Below are positions 46,481 through 58,149 of a stretch of 64,000 nt of DNA, in pieces. The stretch is from assembly GCA_015832175.1 (NCBI GenBank), contig WJXW01000002.1, positions 2,666,001 to 2,730,000 on the forward strand. The letters are read 5' to 3'. How positions within the stretch are numbered: position 1 is the stretch's first letter; the number at the start of each line of letters is the position of its first letter. Under the pieces are notes generated by a model that worked only from the letters and a program-made list of their open reading frames with translations, was not told the DNA's origin and ran no database searches. The DNA is from Paraphaeosphaeria minitans (taxonomy: Eukaryota; Ascomycota; Dothideomycetes; Pleosporales; Didymosphaeriaceae). A program made the translations under genes and the position numbers.

Positions 46481-49400
46481 TACTACTGCTCTACTAAACC
46501 TATTTAATCTGCCTATAGATAATAGAGTATTAGGTGTCTACTCTACTCTACATTCTAACGCTTATCCTCTATTAGAATGTACAATACTAGACAGTGCTAT
46601 AGTAGTTTACCTAGTTAATAATTATAAAAGACTTATTCTTAGGACGTTTTAATTATTAAATAAGAGTGTAGAGGCAGGTATATAAAGCCTCCTAACTTTA
46701 GGAATTAGTACTAGACTAATTAAGAACACTTTGCATAAGAAAAATAAAAGATTTATAAAAGATCTACTGCTTTAAAGAGTAAGAGTAGTAGAAGGCTTTT
46801 ATATAAATATTATATTAGAAGCTTGTTTAAAAAAAGCAAAGATTTAATACCTTAGTTTAGATTACATTTTTAAGATTAGAAGTCTAGAATAAAGTGTTAT
46901 TTTAGTAGACCTAAGATGTAAGTATAACCTTACTTTCTTATAATATAAGCTAATCCACTCTTATCTAATTATTATAAGTGTGACTACTAAAGGATTATTC
47001 TAGGTTAATATTAAAAGATTAGATTCTAAGGACCTCTAGCACCTTTAAGTAGGGTATATAAGAAGTAGAGCCTTATAAGCTCTAGTAACTATAGCCTAAG
47101 GTGTAAAGATTACTAGAATGTTAAGAAAGAATTATAAGTACTATACTACTGCACACGCAACCTAAGTAATCTCTAAGAGACTTAGAGAATAATAACCTAG
47201 GCTATTTTACTTATTATCCTAAGATCTATTTAATATGCCTACTACTTAAAATAGAGAAAACTAGTTTTTGCTAATTAAAGAAGATTTTAGTAAGAAACTT
47301 TATATTTTTAATCTTAGAATAAAGACGCTTTCTAAAATAATAAGAGCGTAGTAGGATTTCTTAGCTCTTATTAATACAAAATATAAGCTTTAAATTACAA
47401 AAATCTACTAAGATAATAATACAGTAACACTTCTATAGAGAGAGAAATCCTAGTGTAAGTTTTAGGCTAATTAGGAAAAGATAACAATTAGTAGACTACT
47501 ACCTTATACACATAAGCCTAATAGCGCACTAGAAAAAGTAGGCCAAGAGCTTATAATAAAAGTAATTAAAATATAAATAAGTGTAAATCTGCTATTAAAT
47601 CTCTAGCCTAAGATTATATAAGCTGTATACTAGCTCTAAGGAATAATTCCTAGCCTAGTATTAGGCTATTAATTACTTAATAAAATGTTAGATGCTTAGT
47701 TTAGATAATATTTTTGTTATTTTAAACTAGCAAAAATATAATATAGAATAGCTAATTTTTATTTAAACTAGAGTGCTATATACGTCTATAGCTACTAAGC
47801 TTACCCTTTAGATTAGGAGCGTACAGCTAGGCGAGATAGAAGAGGATTTAAAGTAAATCCTAGGGGCTATATTAGATACCTAGTAGGCTATAAAGCTTCT
47901 AATATCTACTAAATATAGATTTCCTAGCTTAATTAGGTAATTACTACATAAAACGTAAAATTTAATAAGTCCTTATTTTATAAAGGATTAGAGGAATAAT
48001 CTATTTTAAAGATAGAAGCGTTAAAAATAGTAGAAAGCCTCTAAAAAAGAGAGCTAAATAATCTAAGAGAAGCGTATAAAGACGCGCTTAATATTCTTTC
48101 TAAAACAAATAAGTATATAAGAACTACTACTAGACCTATAGGTGACGCTTAGGTAATTAAAAGCAAAGTAGGCTAGCTAAGTAATTAGAAACCTAAGGTA
48201 CCTACTACTAAGTAAGCTATAGGCTTAGCTAGCTAGTAGCTAAGAATTTACTTAAGTTAGAAAGGAAACATAGGACTCATAACCCCTAATTAGATACTAG
48301 AGCTAGGTGATTTTAGGGGTAATCTATTAAGCGATTAAGAGATATCTAGTAGCCACTAGAACACTACTAGGAGAGCTAGCCTACTAGACTCTAGGGATTT
48401 AATACCCTATTTATTAGTAGAAACTAATTAGGTTACTAATTAACCTAGCGCAGATAACTTAATTACGCTAAATAAAATAGATAACCTACTAGCGCGCTAA
48501 AGGCGAAGGCAGATCTATCTAGAGGTAAGTAGAATAAGTAGGCGAGATTGTAGTAAAGTACTAGAAATTAACTAACTAATAAATTACTATCTGCTATTGT
48601 AAAAATTAAGAAAGTAAAATAATTAGGACAATTAGCTAGAGAGTAGATAAAAGCTAGGTGCTTATATACTAATCGCTAATTATTTTTAAAGTAATCTTAA
48701 TATAATATTAGAGCACATATTTATACTAGAAGTAGTAGAGGCCTAGTCTAAGTAAGAAGAATATATTATACTAAATATAATAGTATTTACTTCTATACTT
48801 AGAAAGGCGCCTAGAGCGTCTTATGCAGCTTAAACTTATAAAGACAAGCTTACACTAGAGCTAACTCTATAAAAACACTTTTATAATTATTTATATAGGA
48901 AGCTATTTCTCCTTACTACTTATAAAGAGATCTTAACTTTGTAAGATAAAGGTACCTAGACAGAGATTAAATAATTAGAGGTGTTAGAGCAACTACTCCC
49001 TTTAAAGTAGGTCTTTACCTATAAGTTTAATTAAAATAGATACTTTAAAAAGTGTAAAGCTCGAATTGTTATAAAAGGAGATCTTTAGAAAAAGAATACT
49101 CTCTACTCTACCTATACTACTACTCTAGTAGTAAGATCTTTTTTATTAGCTATAGCTCTAGTAGCAGAATTTAATCTAAAAATCTTATTATTTAATATAG
49201 TAGGAGCGTTTCTAAATACTTTTATTACAGCTACTAATCTAGTAACTTATAAATTACCTAATAGTTTTAAAAAGCTAGGAAAGTGTGTAAGATTAAATTA
49301 AGCTTTATATAGCTTAAGAGATTCACTACTTCTTTAGTATAAGGAATTTATAGAATTACTTTAATCTTATAGACTTTTAGCTTTACTAGAAGAGCTATAC

Positions 49401-50440
49401 CTTTTCTTTAATAGTAATTAAAGTATTATTGTTCTATTTTATATTAATAACATTCTTCTTCTCTATTACAAGAGTAAAAAGAAAGAAGTCCTAGATTTTT
49501 AGAAGAAGATCGCGAATAAATACAAGATTAAATTAAAAGGACTAGTAGAGTAGTTCCTAGGTGTTTAAGTAATTAGAGACAGAGAAGTAAGATTAATTTC
49601 TTTAGTCTATAATACCTATATTAATAAGATTACGAAAAAGTTTAACTTTTTAAACTTTAGGAGCTTCTCTCCTATACTTTTATTAGTAGAAGATCTTATT
49701 CTAAGCATAGGAGAAGCTACTCCTTAAGAAATAAAGCTCTTTTAAGAAGAGGTAGAATTAGCTCTTTATATAGTAATTATACTACGCCTAAATATAGCCT
49801 TTATAGTGTTAAAGCTATTACACTTTCTAATAAATCTAAGTAAAGAACACTTTACTACTATTAACTATGTAATCCTTTACCTCTATTAAACTAGATAGTA
49901 GGCTATAGTCTTTAGTAGCTATAATAGACCTAATCTACTAATATGTAGAGATGTCTCTTTCGCTAATAATCTAATATTACGGCGATCTTCCTATAGATAT
50001 ATTATCCTATTATTTAGAGGAGCTATCCTATAGAAAGCAGCTTAATAGAACATAATTACTACTTTAATAATAGAAGTAGAGCTTCTAGCGCTTAAATATA
50101 TAAGTAAAGAAGCTATAGTAATTAAGAGATTCTTTACTAAGCTTACTTTAGATCTAAGACCTTTATAGAAGGTCTATTATAATAATCTTTAAACTATTTA
50201 TTTAGTAATTAGAAAGAACGAAAGAATTACTACTTAACTACGCTATATAGATATTTAGAATATATAGTTGTAGTAAGAGTATATAAAAGGATTATTTTAA
50301 GTAAAATATCTTCTAACTAGTAAAATGCTAGTAGATAGCCTTATAAAGGCTCTTACTTATAAGCAGTTTAATAGATTTAAGAGGCTCTTAAATCTATAAG
50401 ATATAAGTATAATAATTACAGAATAAGAGTAAGTAAGTAA
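46480..50440 (+). pseudogene. Cop1-c pol remnant
   Basis: Protease active-site Asp is intact at 46590 (GAC AGT), unlike Cop1-a. Integrase lies at about 47030-48000, including the AIER-like Glu region now Ala-Leu-Glu near 47530. RT is at about 48870-49510 with the box Tyr-Ile-Asn-Asn-Ile-Leu-Leu-Leu at 49438-49470. RNase H follows at about 49700-50400, with SFANN at about 49955. The order confirms Copia. All frames carry TAA/TAG; the RT Asp pair is Asn-Asn as in the other two copies, so this loss may have been shared or recurrent. Confidence 0.87.
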
Positions 50441-50488
50441 AGAATTAATCTATTAACTACCTAGAATTATTAATTTAGAGCTAGGAAA

Positions 50489-50518
50489 CAAAAAAAAAAA
50501 AAGAAAAAAAAGAAAAAA
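50489..50518. repeat. A-rich microsatellite in Cop1-c
   Basis: Near-pure adenine run broken by G, at the place of the (AAAAG)n array of Cop1-b. Confidence 0.9.
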
Positions 50519-50589
50519 TTAGAGGGAGAATAGGAATTAGAAAAAAAAGAGATTAAAGAGCTTATTTATAAGCTTATAAACCCTCTTCC

Positions 50590-51900
50590 TTCTCTACTTA
50601 ATTATAGGGGTGTGAGAATCTCCCTTATAATTAGTAGTAGGAGATTCTCTCTATCTTTCTTTTCTCCTCCTCTCTATAGTAGGTAATTTCTTACCCTATC
50701 TACCTCCTTTACCTCTTCTTTAATTAGTAGTAGGTAATAGCTTACCCTAGCTTTCTCTCCTTTAATTAGTAATAGGTAATTCTTTACCCTAGCCTCCCCT
50801 TTTTTAATTAGTAGGAGGAGAAGCACTTATCTAGTCTCTACTCTACTTTAGAACTAATAGGCTACTTATCTAGTTATTTTAATTAGTATATTAGCTGCGA
50901 CTGCGCTGCTCTTTAATAGGTAGAGTAGAAAAGTAATTACTTTATTCTTTACTAAAGATTAGCTAGAAAAGAGGAAGTAGAATAGTAGCTATATACTAAG
51001 CTTACTCCTCTTAATTACTAGTACAAAGAAGAGCTTATAAAGCCACTTTAACCTTTTTACGTAGCTTAGTAATTAGCCTTTCCTATAAAAAGTATTAGCT
51101 AAACCTAGAAAGAATTTTAAAATAAAAGCTTATATTAGCACCCTCTAATAGTTAATAGTAGATAAAATCTATAGCTAGAGTCTAAATATATAGCTAGCTA
51201 TAGAAACAATTAGTAAAATTAGCTAAAGTAATAAAATAATCCTATATATAGTAGTATAAGAGTAGGTAAAGTAGGTATAGTAGTGCCTATCTAAGCTTAA
51301 AGTGTTATTATAGCAGTATTTATTACTTTTTTTTACTAGAGCTCTCTTTAAGCAGTTTAAGCAGCTTACTTATTTAAAAGCACTAAGTAATTACTAGAGG
51401 CCTAGAGCTAGAGTAGGAGGAGCTAGTAGAGTAAGAGAAGTAGAAGGATTTTAGTAGGAGAATTAGGAGTTTTATTTAGTAGCTTTTACAGCCTTTACTA
51501 CGCGTGCTTTAGCTAGATTATTAGATATCTAAAAGAGTTAGTAAAGCTCTAAATAATAGAAAAAGCGTAAAGTAATAATTAGAAGAGAATCTACTATAAA
51601 GTAGTAGAATTTAAAGGCTTAAACTAGTAGGCTTAAATTAGATAGGAAGTTAAAGCGTTAAAAGTAAAGAATTAAAGAAAGAAGATTAAGCGCTAGCAAA
51701 GGGCTTATATACTCTACTACCTATCTAATTATTAAGCACTAAATACGCTCTTTCTTTACTACTTATTTCTTTTACTACTGCTTCTTCCTAATTAAAACGC
51801 GCCTGCCTATTATACTTACTAGCTAGTAAGAGCGGGGAAATTACCTTATAGTTAATAGAAAGTAAGCAAAAAGAGTAGTAGAATAAAAGTGTTTACGCTC
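50590..51900 (-). pseudogene. Antisense accessory frame in Cop1-c 3' region
   Basis: Minus-strand frame equivalent to those in Cop1-a and Cop1-b. It has three 42-bp units (starts near 50719, 50761 and 50803 on the plus strand) coding 14-residue LLLIK repeats. A block near 51240-51340 has an intact Cys codon (complement of 51313-51315), where Cop1-a and Cop1-b have Tyr, and a His codon where they have Lys-Tyr or Arg-Tyr. Copy comparison therefore again points to a former Cys/His-rich segment. Function unknown. Confidence 0.5.
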
Positions 51901-52198
51901 TAGGCCTTTATGCTATACTTATAAGCTCCTAACCTACTAGAAGAAGAGATTCTAGACACGATTTATAATAGGATTTGTAATTTAAAAGATAAATAGTGAT
52001 TGTTTTAGTATTATAATAAATAGGGGGTAATAGAATCGCTGTTCTTTAAATAAAGAGATTTAGAAGAACAATTCTTAATAGTTTTTTAATCTTTAAACAG
52101 CCTTTAGATAGTTTTTAAAGATCTTTAGGAAGGATTTAGACGATTAAAGATTACTTCTTAGAATAGGTAATCTGTTTTAAGCGATTACCTAGGGGGTG

Positions 52199-52392
52199 TG
52201 TTAAAGTAAACACTCACTTCCGTGATTCTTTCTAGATCCACTAATTCATATCACGGGATTCTTGCCAAGAGGCTCGTTTCTTTTGTATATAGTCTGCCCT
52301 TTTGGCATCCTTTCCTACGATTAGCTATTTGTATTCTTTATAACTCTGCTCCTGAATATCCTGTGATAGTTCGAGCCCTTTTTACCACAACA
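52199..52392 (+). repeat. Cop1-c 3' LTR (194 bp)
   Basis: Starts TGTTAAAGTAAACACTCAC and ends TACCACAACA. CpA/TpG sites such as CCGTGATT and CACGGGATT are intact, making it the closest to an unmutated Cop1 LTR. An 80-codon open stretch that begins here runs into unrelated Gyp1-c sequence and is not a gene. Confidence 0.95.
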
Positions 52393-53899
52393 ATAACTCT
52401 TACTTTTACTTCTTATTATAGTACTAGCTCTAATATTTTTATACTAAGTATAGGTGCTTTATAAGTAATCCACGTATACTATATATACGTTTTACTCTCT
52501 TAACTATATCTAGCAGCTTCCCCTCTAGCCTACTGTCTACAAAAGGCGTGGTAAGAATAAGGTACTTACTATATATAGTATAGAAAGGCGTTTATTTTAT
52601 TAAATTATAAATAGAGTTATTATATGCGAATTAAGCTGTTAGGAGTAGTTTAATCTAGTTTATTTATACAGACGTAAAAAATGTGCAAAGGTATTATTTA
52701 AGTATTTATTTCTAGCGCTCTATTTACCTATCTATTTAAGGGTAGAAAGTAGTGCGAAGCCTACGCTTTACCTATAGTTAGTAGTATATTTCTACCCAAG
52801 AAGTGGAAATAAAGATAGAGTTCCTATAAAATATAATATCTTTCTAAATACTAAATTTTAAGATAACCTCTTATAAGTAGGCTTCTATAAATTCCTTTAC
52901 ATTTTATATTTTCTATATAGGGATATAGATAGCCATCTTAGAGAAGTAGTATATAATTATAAAAATTGTATCAAAAGCCTAGCTACCTTAATCCTTTACT
53001 AGTAGAAATCTAGTTATAAAGTCTAGTAAGACTTTCTAAAAGATATCCTTTAGTATTAGAAAAGGTAATAGCTAGTTATACTTACTACGCCTTAGAGCTT
53101 TACTCCTTTAGTAGATAGTATAAGTCCTTACATACTTCTAAATATCTTAATTTATAAGAGGCTAATAGTAGGTCCTCTTAATAGCCTTAACCGTTCTATA
53201 TACACTAAAGTAGCCTACTATATACGTATTATAGTGCTAGAATATAATCTCTTACGTAATTACTAGTTTATCTAGGATGTATAATCTACTATTATACTTT
53301 AGGACTTCTATTTTATTAAGGCACTATACTTATGCCTTACTACTACTTTAAGTGCTTCTCTTATATTCTAAGCTAGTAATACGCTTAATAGTAAAGGCGT
53401 TCCTTTACTAAAGCTACTAAACTTTAGTAATAAGGTTAGACTTTTTTATTATAGGTTTACTACTAAGTAATACTCTAGCTAGTAAGCGTAGTACGTATAG
53501 CGTATATACTATAGCACTAGTAGTAAGGACCCTTATAGCTCTATAAATATTAGTAATATGCGTTTTATATGCGCCTAATAAGCTTAGCTTATTTATAGAT
53601 CTACTTACTCTACTATGCTTAGTCCTCTATAGTATTTTATTCTATAGGGTAGGTAATAAACAGGTTAGTAATAGGTTCTCCTATGTATAATTTGCCCTCC
53701 TTAATAGTCTACTTGCTAGGTTTATTTTCCCTAGGTAGTGTTTTACTTTAAAATTAAAAGCTACTAGATATATTACCTATTATATTTATTATAGGTTTAG
53801 CTTCTATACAGCGCGTATACTGCGTAGGTTATTATAGTTACTTAGTACTTAAATTACGTGCTGTGTGCTATCTAGATAATGTCTCTATTACTTAAAGTA
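52393..53899 (-). pseudogene. Gyp1-c RNase H/integrase remnant
   Basis: Minus-strand sequence collinear with about 36-1525 of Gyp1-a: integrase C-terminal region and core at 52393-53280, zinc region and the end of RNase H up to 53899. It is cut on the left by Cop1-c and on the right by the Gyp1-d 5' LTR. The bases at the right junction (AAGTA, 53895-53899) are the expected target duplication of Gyp1-d; its partner lies outside the window. Confidence 0.85.
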
Positions 53900-54114
53900 T
53901 ATAACAGGTAGATCACGATATTATTATAGTGTTGTGGTATCTAGCGCTAAGGCCTTATAGAGGGCCTGTGCGCTAAGTAAGCCAGCTATGCAAAACCTAC
54001 GCCGCACCCTAACTTAACATAAGATAAGTATTATTCTATTAATATTACTAAGTTATCCTTTTACTATCTTTCTTAGTGTAAAGTAAGTACTATTGCCTAT
54101 AACTACACCTTATA
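53900..54114 (+). repeat. Gyp1-d 5' LTR (215 bp)
   Basis: Starts TATAACAGGTAGATCACG (TG mutated to TA) and ends CCTTATA. Slightly divergent from the other Gyp1 LTRs in the middle (CCGCACCCTAAC), suggesting a distinct subfamily copy. Confidence 0.92.
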
Positions 54115-54139
54115 TAATAATACTTTATCTACAACAGTC

Positions 54140-55823
54140 TAAGGATAGCTCCTAGAGTTACATAAGCTACTAGTAGGGGGTAGACCTTACTTAAAGCCCT
54201 TAAAGGTAGTAAAGACCCTCTTATCTAGTATATAGGAGGAAAGCTAGCAATATATAACTTAAGCCTACCTTTAACACTTAAGTAGCGTATTCTAGTTACT
54301 AAAAAGAAGCGCGATAAGCTTTGCGCTATATATTAACTTTATACTTTAGAAGATAAAATCTTCTAACTTAAAAGTATAAGCTAAACCCCTAGCGTAGCAG
54401 CTGCTACTAAGAATATTAAAATTCTATTTACTACTATACGTAAGCAGGACGTGTTTATAGTATATATAGGAATATATATTAAGCGTGCACTTTAACCTAA
54501 GGACCCTATTAAATATAAAAGTAAGAACTTTAAGGAGTATTATAAATTCTTTTATTTTTATAAAGTGGCCTTTTGCCTCTTACTATAAGAATTTGTATAA
54601 AATAAAGATAAAGTTATCTAGCTAATATAGTACTTTAGAGGCGACCTAAAAGAACAATAGTATATTTACTATAAGCGCACCTTTAAAGCTAAGGGAGAAA
54701 TACCTACCTAGAAGTACTTTAAGTAGTATATACTTAACTTACTTTTAGACCTAGTAAATCGCAGCCTAGAAGTAGCTATAGCGTATGCTTAGATAATATA
54801 GTAAAAACACTAAACTATTTACTCTTTTATAACCTACTTTAATATCTTAAAAATTAACTTATACTTTATACTAAAGAGTAAAGGGTGTAGCACCTCTTCT
54901 CTAAGCTTAAACCTAAGCTATAAAGGGCTATTACTAACTACTATTAGGTGTCTATAACTAGAAAAGACCTTATCGCTTTAGGCTCTACGCTTAAGCGAAA
55001 CCTACGCTACGCACCTATAATATAGGAGTTAAGCCTATATTATATATTAAAGAAATCTAAGAATACTACGCTAAACTACTAAATATCTAAAGGTAATAGT
55101 AAAACTTAGAATAAAAAAAGTGTTACCTACTATAAGTGCTATAAAACTAGCTACTATACTAATAACTGTAGAGGTAGTAATTCTAACTAGATTCCTATAT
55201 AAGTAAACTATGTAGGAAAAGGCTAAGACTTACCTATAACCTAGATATAGTAAGGCGCCTACTAATTTATATCTTACTAGGTATGAAGCGCACGTGTAGC
55301 GCAGCTAGAGATATAGGCTTGGAGAGGGAACTCTAAATAATTCTTAACCTATAGGCTAATATTAGCCTAATTAGCTAGATTATTACTATTAAAATAAATC
55401 TAAAGCCTATTAAAGGGGCTAAGCTCTCTAAACTAGAATAGATTATGGCCTAAAGGTAAAGCACCTATACTGCCTATACGCTCTAGGTGCGTATTATAGA
55501 TAATATAGGGGTAGAGTGTTAGATAAAGACCACTATCTATAGCGTTAATAAAAAAGGAATCCCTCTCTTACTTAGTAACCCCTTTCTATAAAAAGGTAAT
55601 ATCTACCTTAATTACGGCTTATAAATATAGTAGTAGGGCTATACTATAGGTTTAATATAGCTTGTCACTATGAAAGACTTTAAAAATAATATAGAGTATA
55701 CTAGCTTACATTTATTTCTTCTAGGGGTCTTATAGATAACTAGTGTAAGCTTAGAGTACCTAGCGCGCATTAATAAAGTATATATAGCGTAAGTACTACG
55801 TATTTCTAATATATTACGCAAAT
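54140..55823 (+). pseudogene. Gyp1-d gag and protease remnant
   Basis: Gag at 54140-55200: Lys-rich N-terminal part, capsid-like region (54520-55080), then the zinc knuckle at about 55124-55173, reading Tyr-Tyr-Lys-Cys with four residues, Tyr-Tyr-Thr-Asn-Asn, and Cys. Its second and fourth ligands are intact, and the first Cys and the His are Tyr. Protease-like sequence spans about 55400-55818, with a VRIIDNIG block at 55490-55510 where Asp is retained. The frame is cut at 55823 by Cop2. Compare Gyp1-a, where the first two knuckle Cys are intact but the last is lost. Confidence 0.83.
55819..55823. repeat. Target-site duplication of Cop2 (left)
   Basis: CAAAT before the 5' LTR and again at 62811-62815 after the 3' LTR. 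Confidence 0.95.
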
Positions 55824-56061
55824 TGTCTGTATAGTTTATCGTACAAGTAGCACTGGGTGAAGTGGGGGCCTACCTACCTATAGGGACCCGCACAAGGACC
55901 CACTACTTAGGTTAGCGCTAAGAGGCAGAGACTTTATAAAGCCCTTAGTGCCCCTTTGTACGATAGACCAGACGTAATTAATTAAACCTACTTCTTACCC
56001 TTTACACGATAGTATACTATTAACCCTTAAATGCTTAATTATAGATTAAGCCAAACTAACA
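55824..56061 (+). repeat. Cop2 5' LTR (238 bp)
   Basis: Starts TGTCTGTATAGTTTATCGTA, ends AAACTAACA. It contains an inverted pair, TATCGTACA near the start and TGTACGATA near position 150, which could fold; the partner LTR has the mutated versions. Confidence 0.95.
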
Positions 56062-56390
56062 CTAATTAGTAGTTAATTCTAATTAACTGTAAACTAGTAA
56101 GGTATAAAGATAGAGCGCCCTGTAAGCTAGATACATAGGCTCTGTATTATTACCTTTACTAGAGATTAAATTTTAGATTATATAATAAGTAGAAATAAAG
56201 CGTGCACATTTATAAAGAGTCGCATAATCTAGTCTAAGCTATTCTATAGAAAAGAAAGGAGATAATACCTTTACTAGAGATTAAATTTTAAATTGTATAA
56301 TAAGCAGAAACAAAGTGCGCACATCTATAAAGAGTTACATAATTTAGTCTAAGCTATTCTACAGAAAAGAAAGGAGATAGTGAGCATATT
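56062..56390. repeat. Cop2 leader with 115-bp tandem duplication
   Basis: Two head-to-tail 115-bp units, 56151-56265 and 56266-56380, each running from TACCTTTACTAGAG to GAAAGGAGATA. They differ by C/T and G/A only, so the duplication predates most mutation. They lie between the LTR and gag, where packaging and primer signals normally sit. No coding signal. Confidence 0.88.
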
Positions 56391-58140
56391 TACAACCCTA
56401 AAAAATATATTACACAATTAAACCAGCAATAACTAAACGCAGACACGTCGCACGACTAAAAAAGATAATAACAATATAGCCTTAAAACTAGGAGACTTCC
56501 TAGAGGAACTATAACCTAAGAACATTATATAATAATTAATACTGCCTCTTTAGCAAGAAGACAAAGCAATATAGCTTTAATAAGTAGAGGAAGTAATAAA
56601 TATTAAGGCTATTACCTTAAGAGGAGAGATCGCACAAAAGTACTAGGTAGATAGAGTAGATCTACACAGCTACCTACCCCCTTCTTTAAAATAGCTAAAC
56701 ACTTATATAGTATATATAATTGCGTAATATTGCGTAAGTAGCCTTAAAGGTAAAGAGGTAATCTCTTCTTTTACTAAAGATTTTAATAACTAGAAAGAGA
56801 GAACCTTTAATAAGATTAGTTATATAGTAAGAAGAGAGCTTATTGCTTTTCTTATAAAGGAAGGCTTTATTACTACTAATTCTATAATAAAGGACACTTA
56901 TGTAAAGAAACTCTTTAAACTGTTATAGCTTAACTATAAGCTACAGACCCTTTATATAATAATATTATAACTATAACCTAAACTGCTTCGCACAATCTTA
57001 ATAATGTAACCTATACTATCTATAAGTAATGTATATATATATAGAGTATAGCTGGGGCCTATTTCTATACGTGCGAGGATAGAGATACTATATATAGAGC
57101 TACACTAGTAGTAGTAGCCTAAAACCTAGACTGCTTTTGCCTAATAAACTATATTATATAAAGAGGCTAGACACTCCTAGTCTTTTTAATAACTAAGAGA
57201 TTATACTTATATCTAGCTAGATAAGATTATTCTCTTTTAGAAGGCTTAGAGTAAAGAGAATAACTATACTAGTAGGCTATACGATATCTTAGCAGATAAG
57301 GTAAAAGTCTTTAGAGAACTATACTATAGGCTAGGTATACTATAGGACTAGTATATAAATATCTTCTTAGGAATCCTTTCTAATCGTGTAAGTACCTACT
57401 ACTTATACAATATTAGACTAGGACTTCTATAGAATAAATTGTACGACAGACTAAATAGGCACTTTAACACTAGTGTTAATTATAATTAGTACTAGATAGA
57501 CTAGACTACTCTTATCTTTAAATACTATAAAAGGGATAATCTAGCTGCTATATTGTATAAGGCCCTAGAAGTAATAATTAATAAGCTTACCTTAGCCTAA
57601 AGAGCTCTTAGATAAGGCTTTAGTAGTAAACTATAACTACACACTACTATTATATAAGCATGCCGCAGCTATTCTAACCTTAAATAAGCTATATTTAACC
57701 CTTAAAATATAGTAGAAGGCTTACTTAGCGACCTTTATACGTTACTCTAAGTTACTAAAAATAGAAAGAAGTTATAATTTCTTTAAGATAGTGAAGAGGT
57801 GTACTATACTAATTAATAATATAATAATCCTAATTATATAAAAAGATCTAGCCCCTCTAGAGGTAGATTAACCTTTAGACTAAAAGGAAAGGGTAACTTT
57901 AGAAGTTTAAGCTCTTATATAAAGTAGAAATATTTTATATGCTATAAAGAAGGATGCTAGTCTACTAACTATCTACTAAAGGATACCTAGTAAGCTAGAA
58001 GGCAATACATGTTATTATATACTAACTTCTACGAACATGAACCCTCTACTATAGATATATAAGTATATATGCTTAACTTTAAAGGAGAGCTAGAGGAAGA
58101 AGACTATCGCACAAAAGAGGAGGAAGATAAACAAGACTAA
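56390..58140 (+). pseudogene. Cop2 gag remnant with zinc knuckle
   Basis: The capsid-like frame is followed by a knuckle at about 57935-57980 reading Tyr-Phe-(Ile)-Cys-Tyr-Lys-Glu-Gly-Cys-(stop)-Ser-Thr-Asn. This matches the fungal Copia pattern with a Gly-Cys-Trp-Ser-Thr-Asn-His core, in which the Trp is now a stop. An acidic Glu/Asp/Lys-rich tail (58090-58150) closes gag. Three CGCACAA heptamers fall in this gene (56631, 56989, 58108). Confidence 0.82.
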
Positions 58141-58149
58141 TAAAGTAAT

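Larger units (their letters stand above)
45028..52392 (+). mobile_element. Cop1-c, Ty1/Copia element inside Gyp1-c
   Basis: A 7365-bp plus-strand Cop1 copy with 194-bp LTRs (45028-45221; 52199-52392). Gag, protease, integrase, RT, RNase H and the antisense 3' frame are collinear with Cop1-b. The flanks do not form a target duplication (TTAAT before, ATAAC after). They correspond to Gyp1-b positions about 14132 and 13424, so about 0.7 kb of Gyp1-c including its chromodomain is missing at the insertion. This suggests deletion between two Cop1 insertions or a deletion-associated insertion. The 3' LTR is the best-preserved LTR of the family. Confidence 0.93.
29645..53899 (-). mobile_element. Gyp1-c, chromovirus fragmented by Gyp3 and Cop1-c
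   Basis: Minus-strand Gyp1 copy in three visible pieces: its 3' LTR (29645-29856 plus 43998-44000), its 3' region (44001-45027) and its integrase/RNase H part (52393-53899). Gyp3 is inserted three bases from the LTR edge and Cop1-c sits between the 3' region and integrase, where about 0.7 kb including the chromodomain is missing relative to Gyp1-b. At 53899 it is cut by Gyp1-d, which entered its RNase H region. The rest lies beyond the window. The left flank is TTATC (29640-29644). Confidence 0.88.

Noticed and set aside
52222..52464. 80-codon plus-strand open frame
   Set aside because: It starts inside the Cop1-c 3' LTR and runs across the junction into antisense Gyp1-c integrase. It exists only because this LTR is little mutated.
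54970..55060. Possible tRNA-like segment
   Set aside because: The sequence belongs to the Gyp1 gag frame present in other copies, and no cloverleaf with A- and B-box spacing could be assembled by eye.
55639..55821. 60-codon minus-strand open frame
   Set aside because: Opposite the Gyp1-d protease region; not conserved as open in Gyp1-a and ends at the Cop2 insertion.
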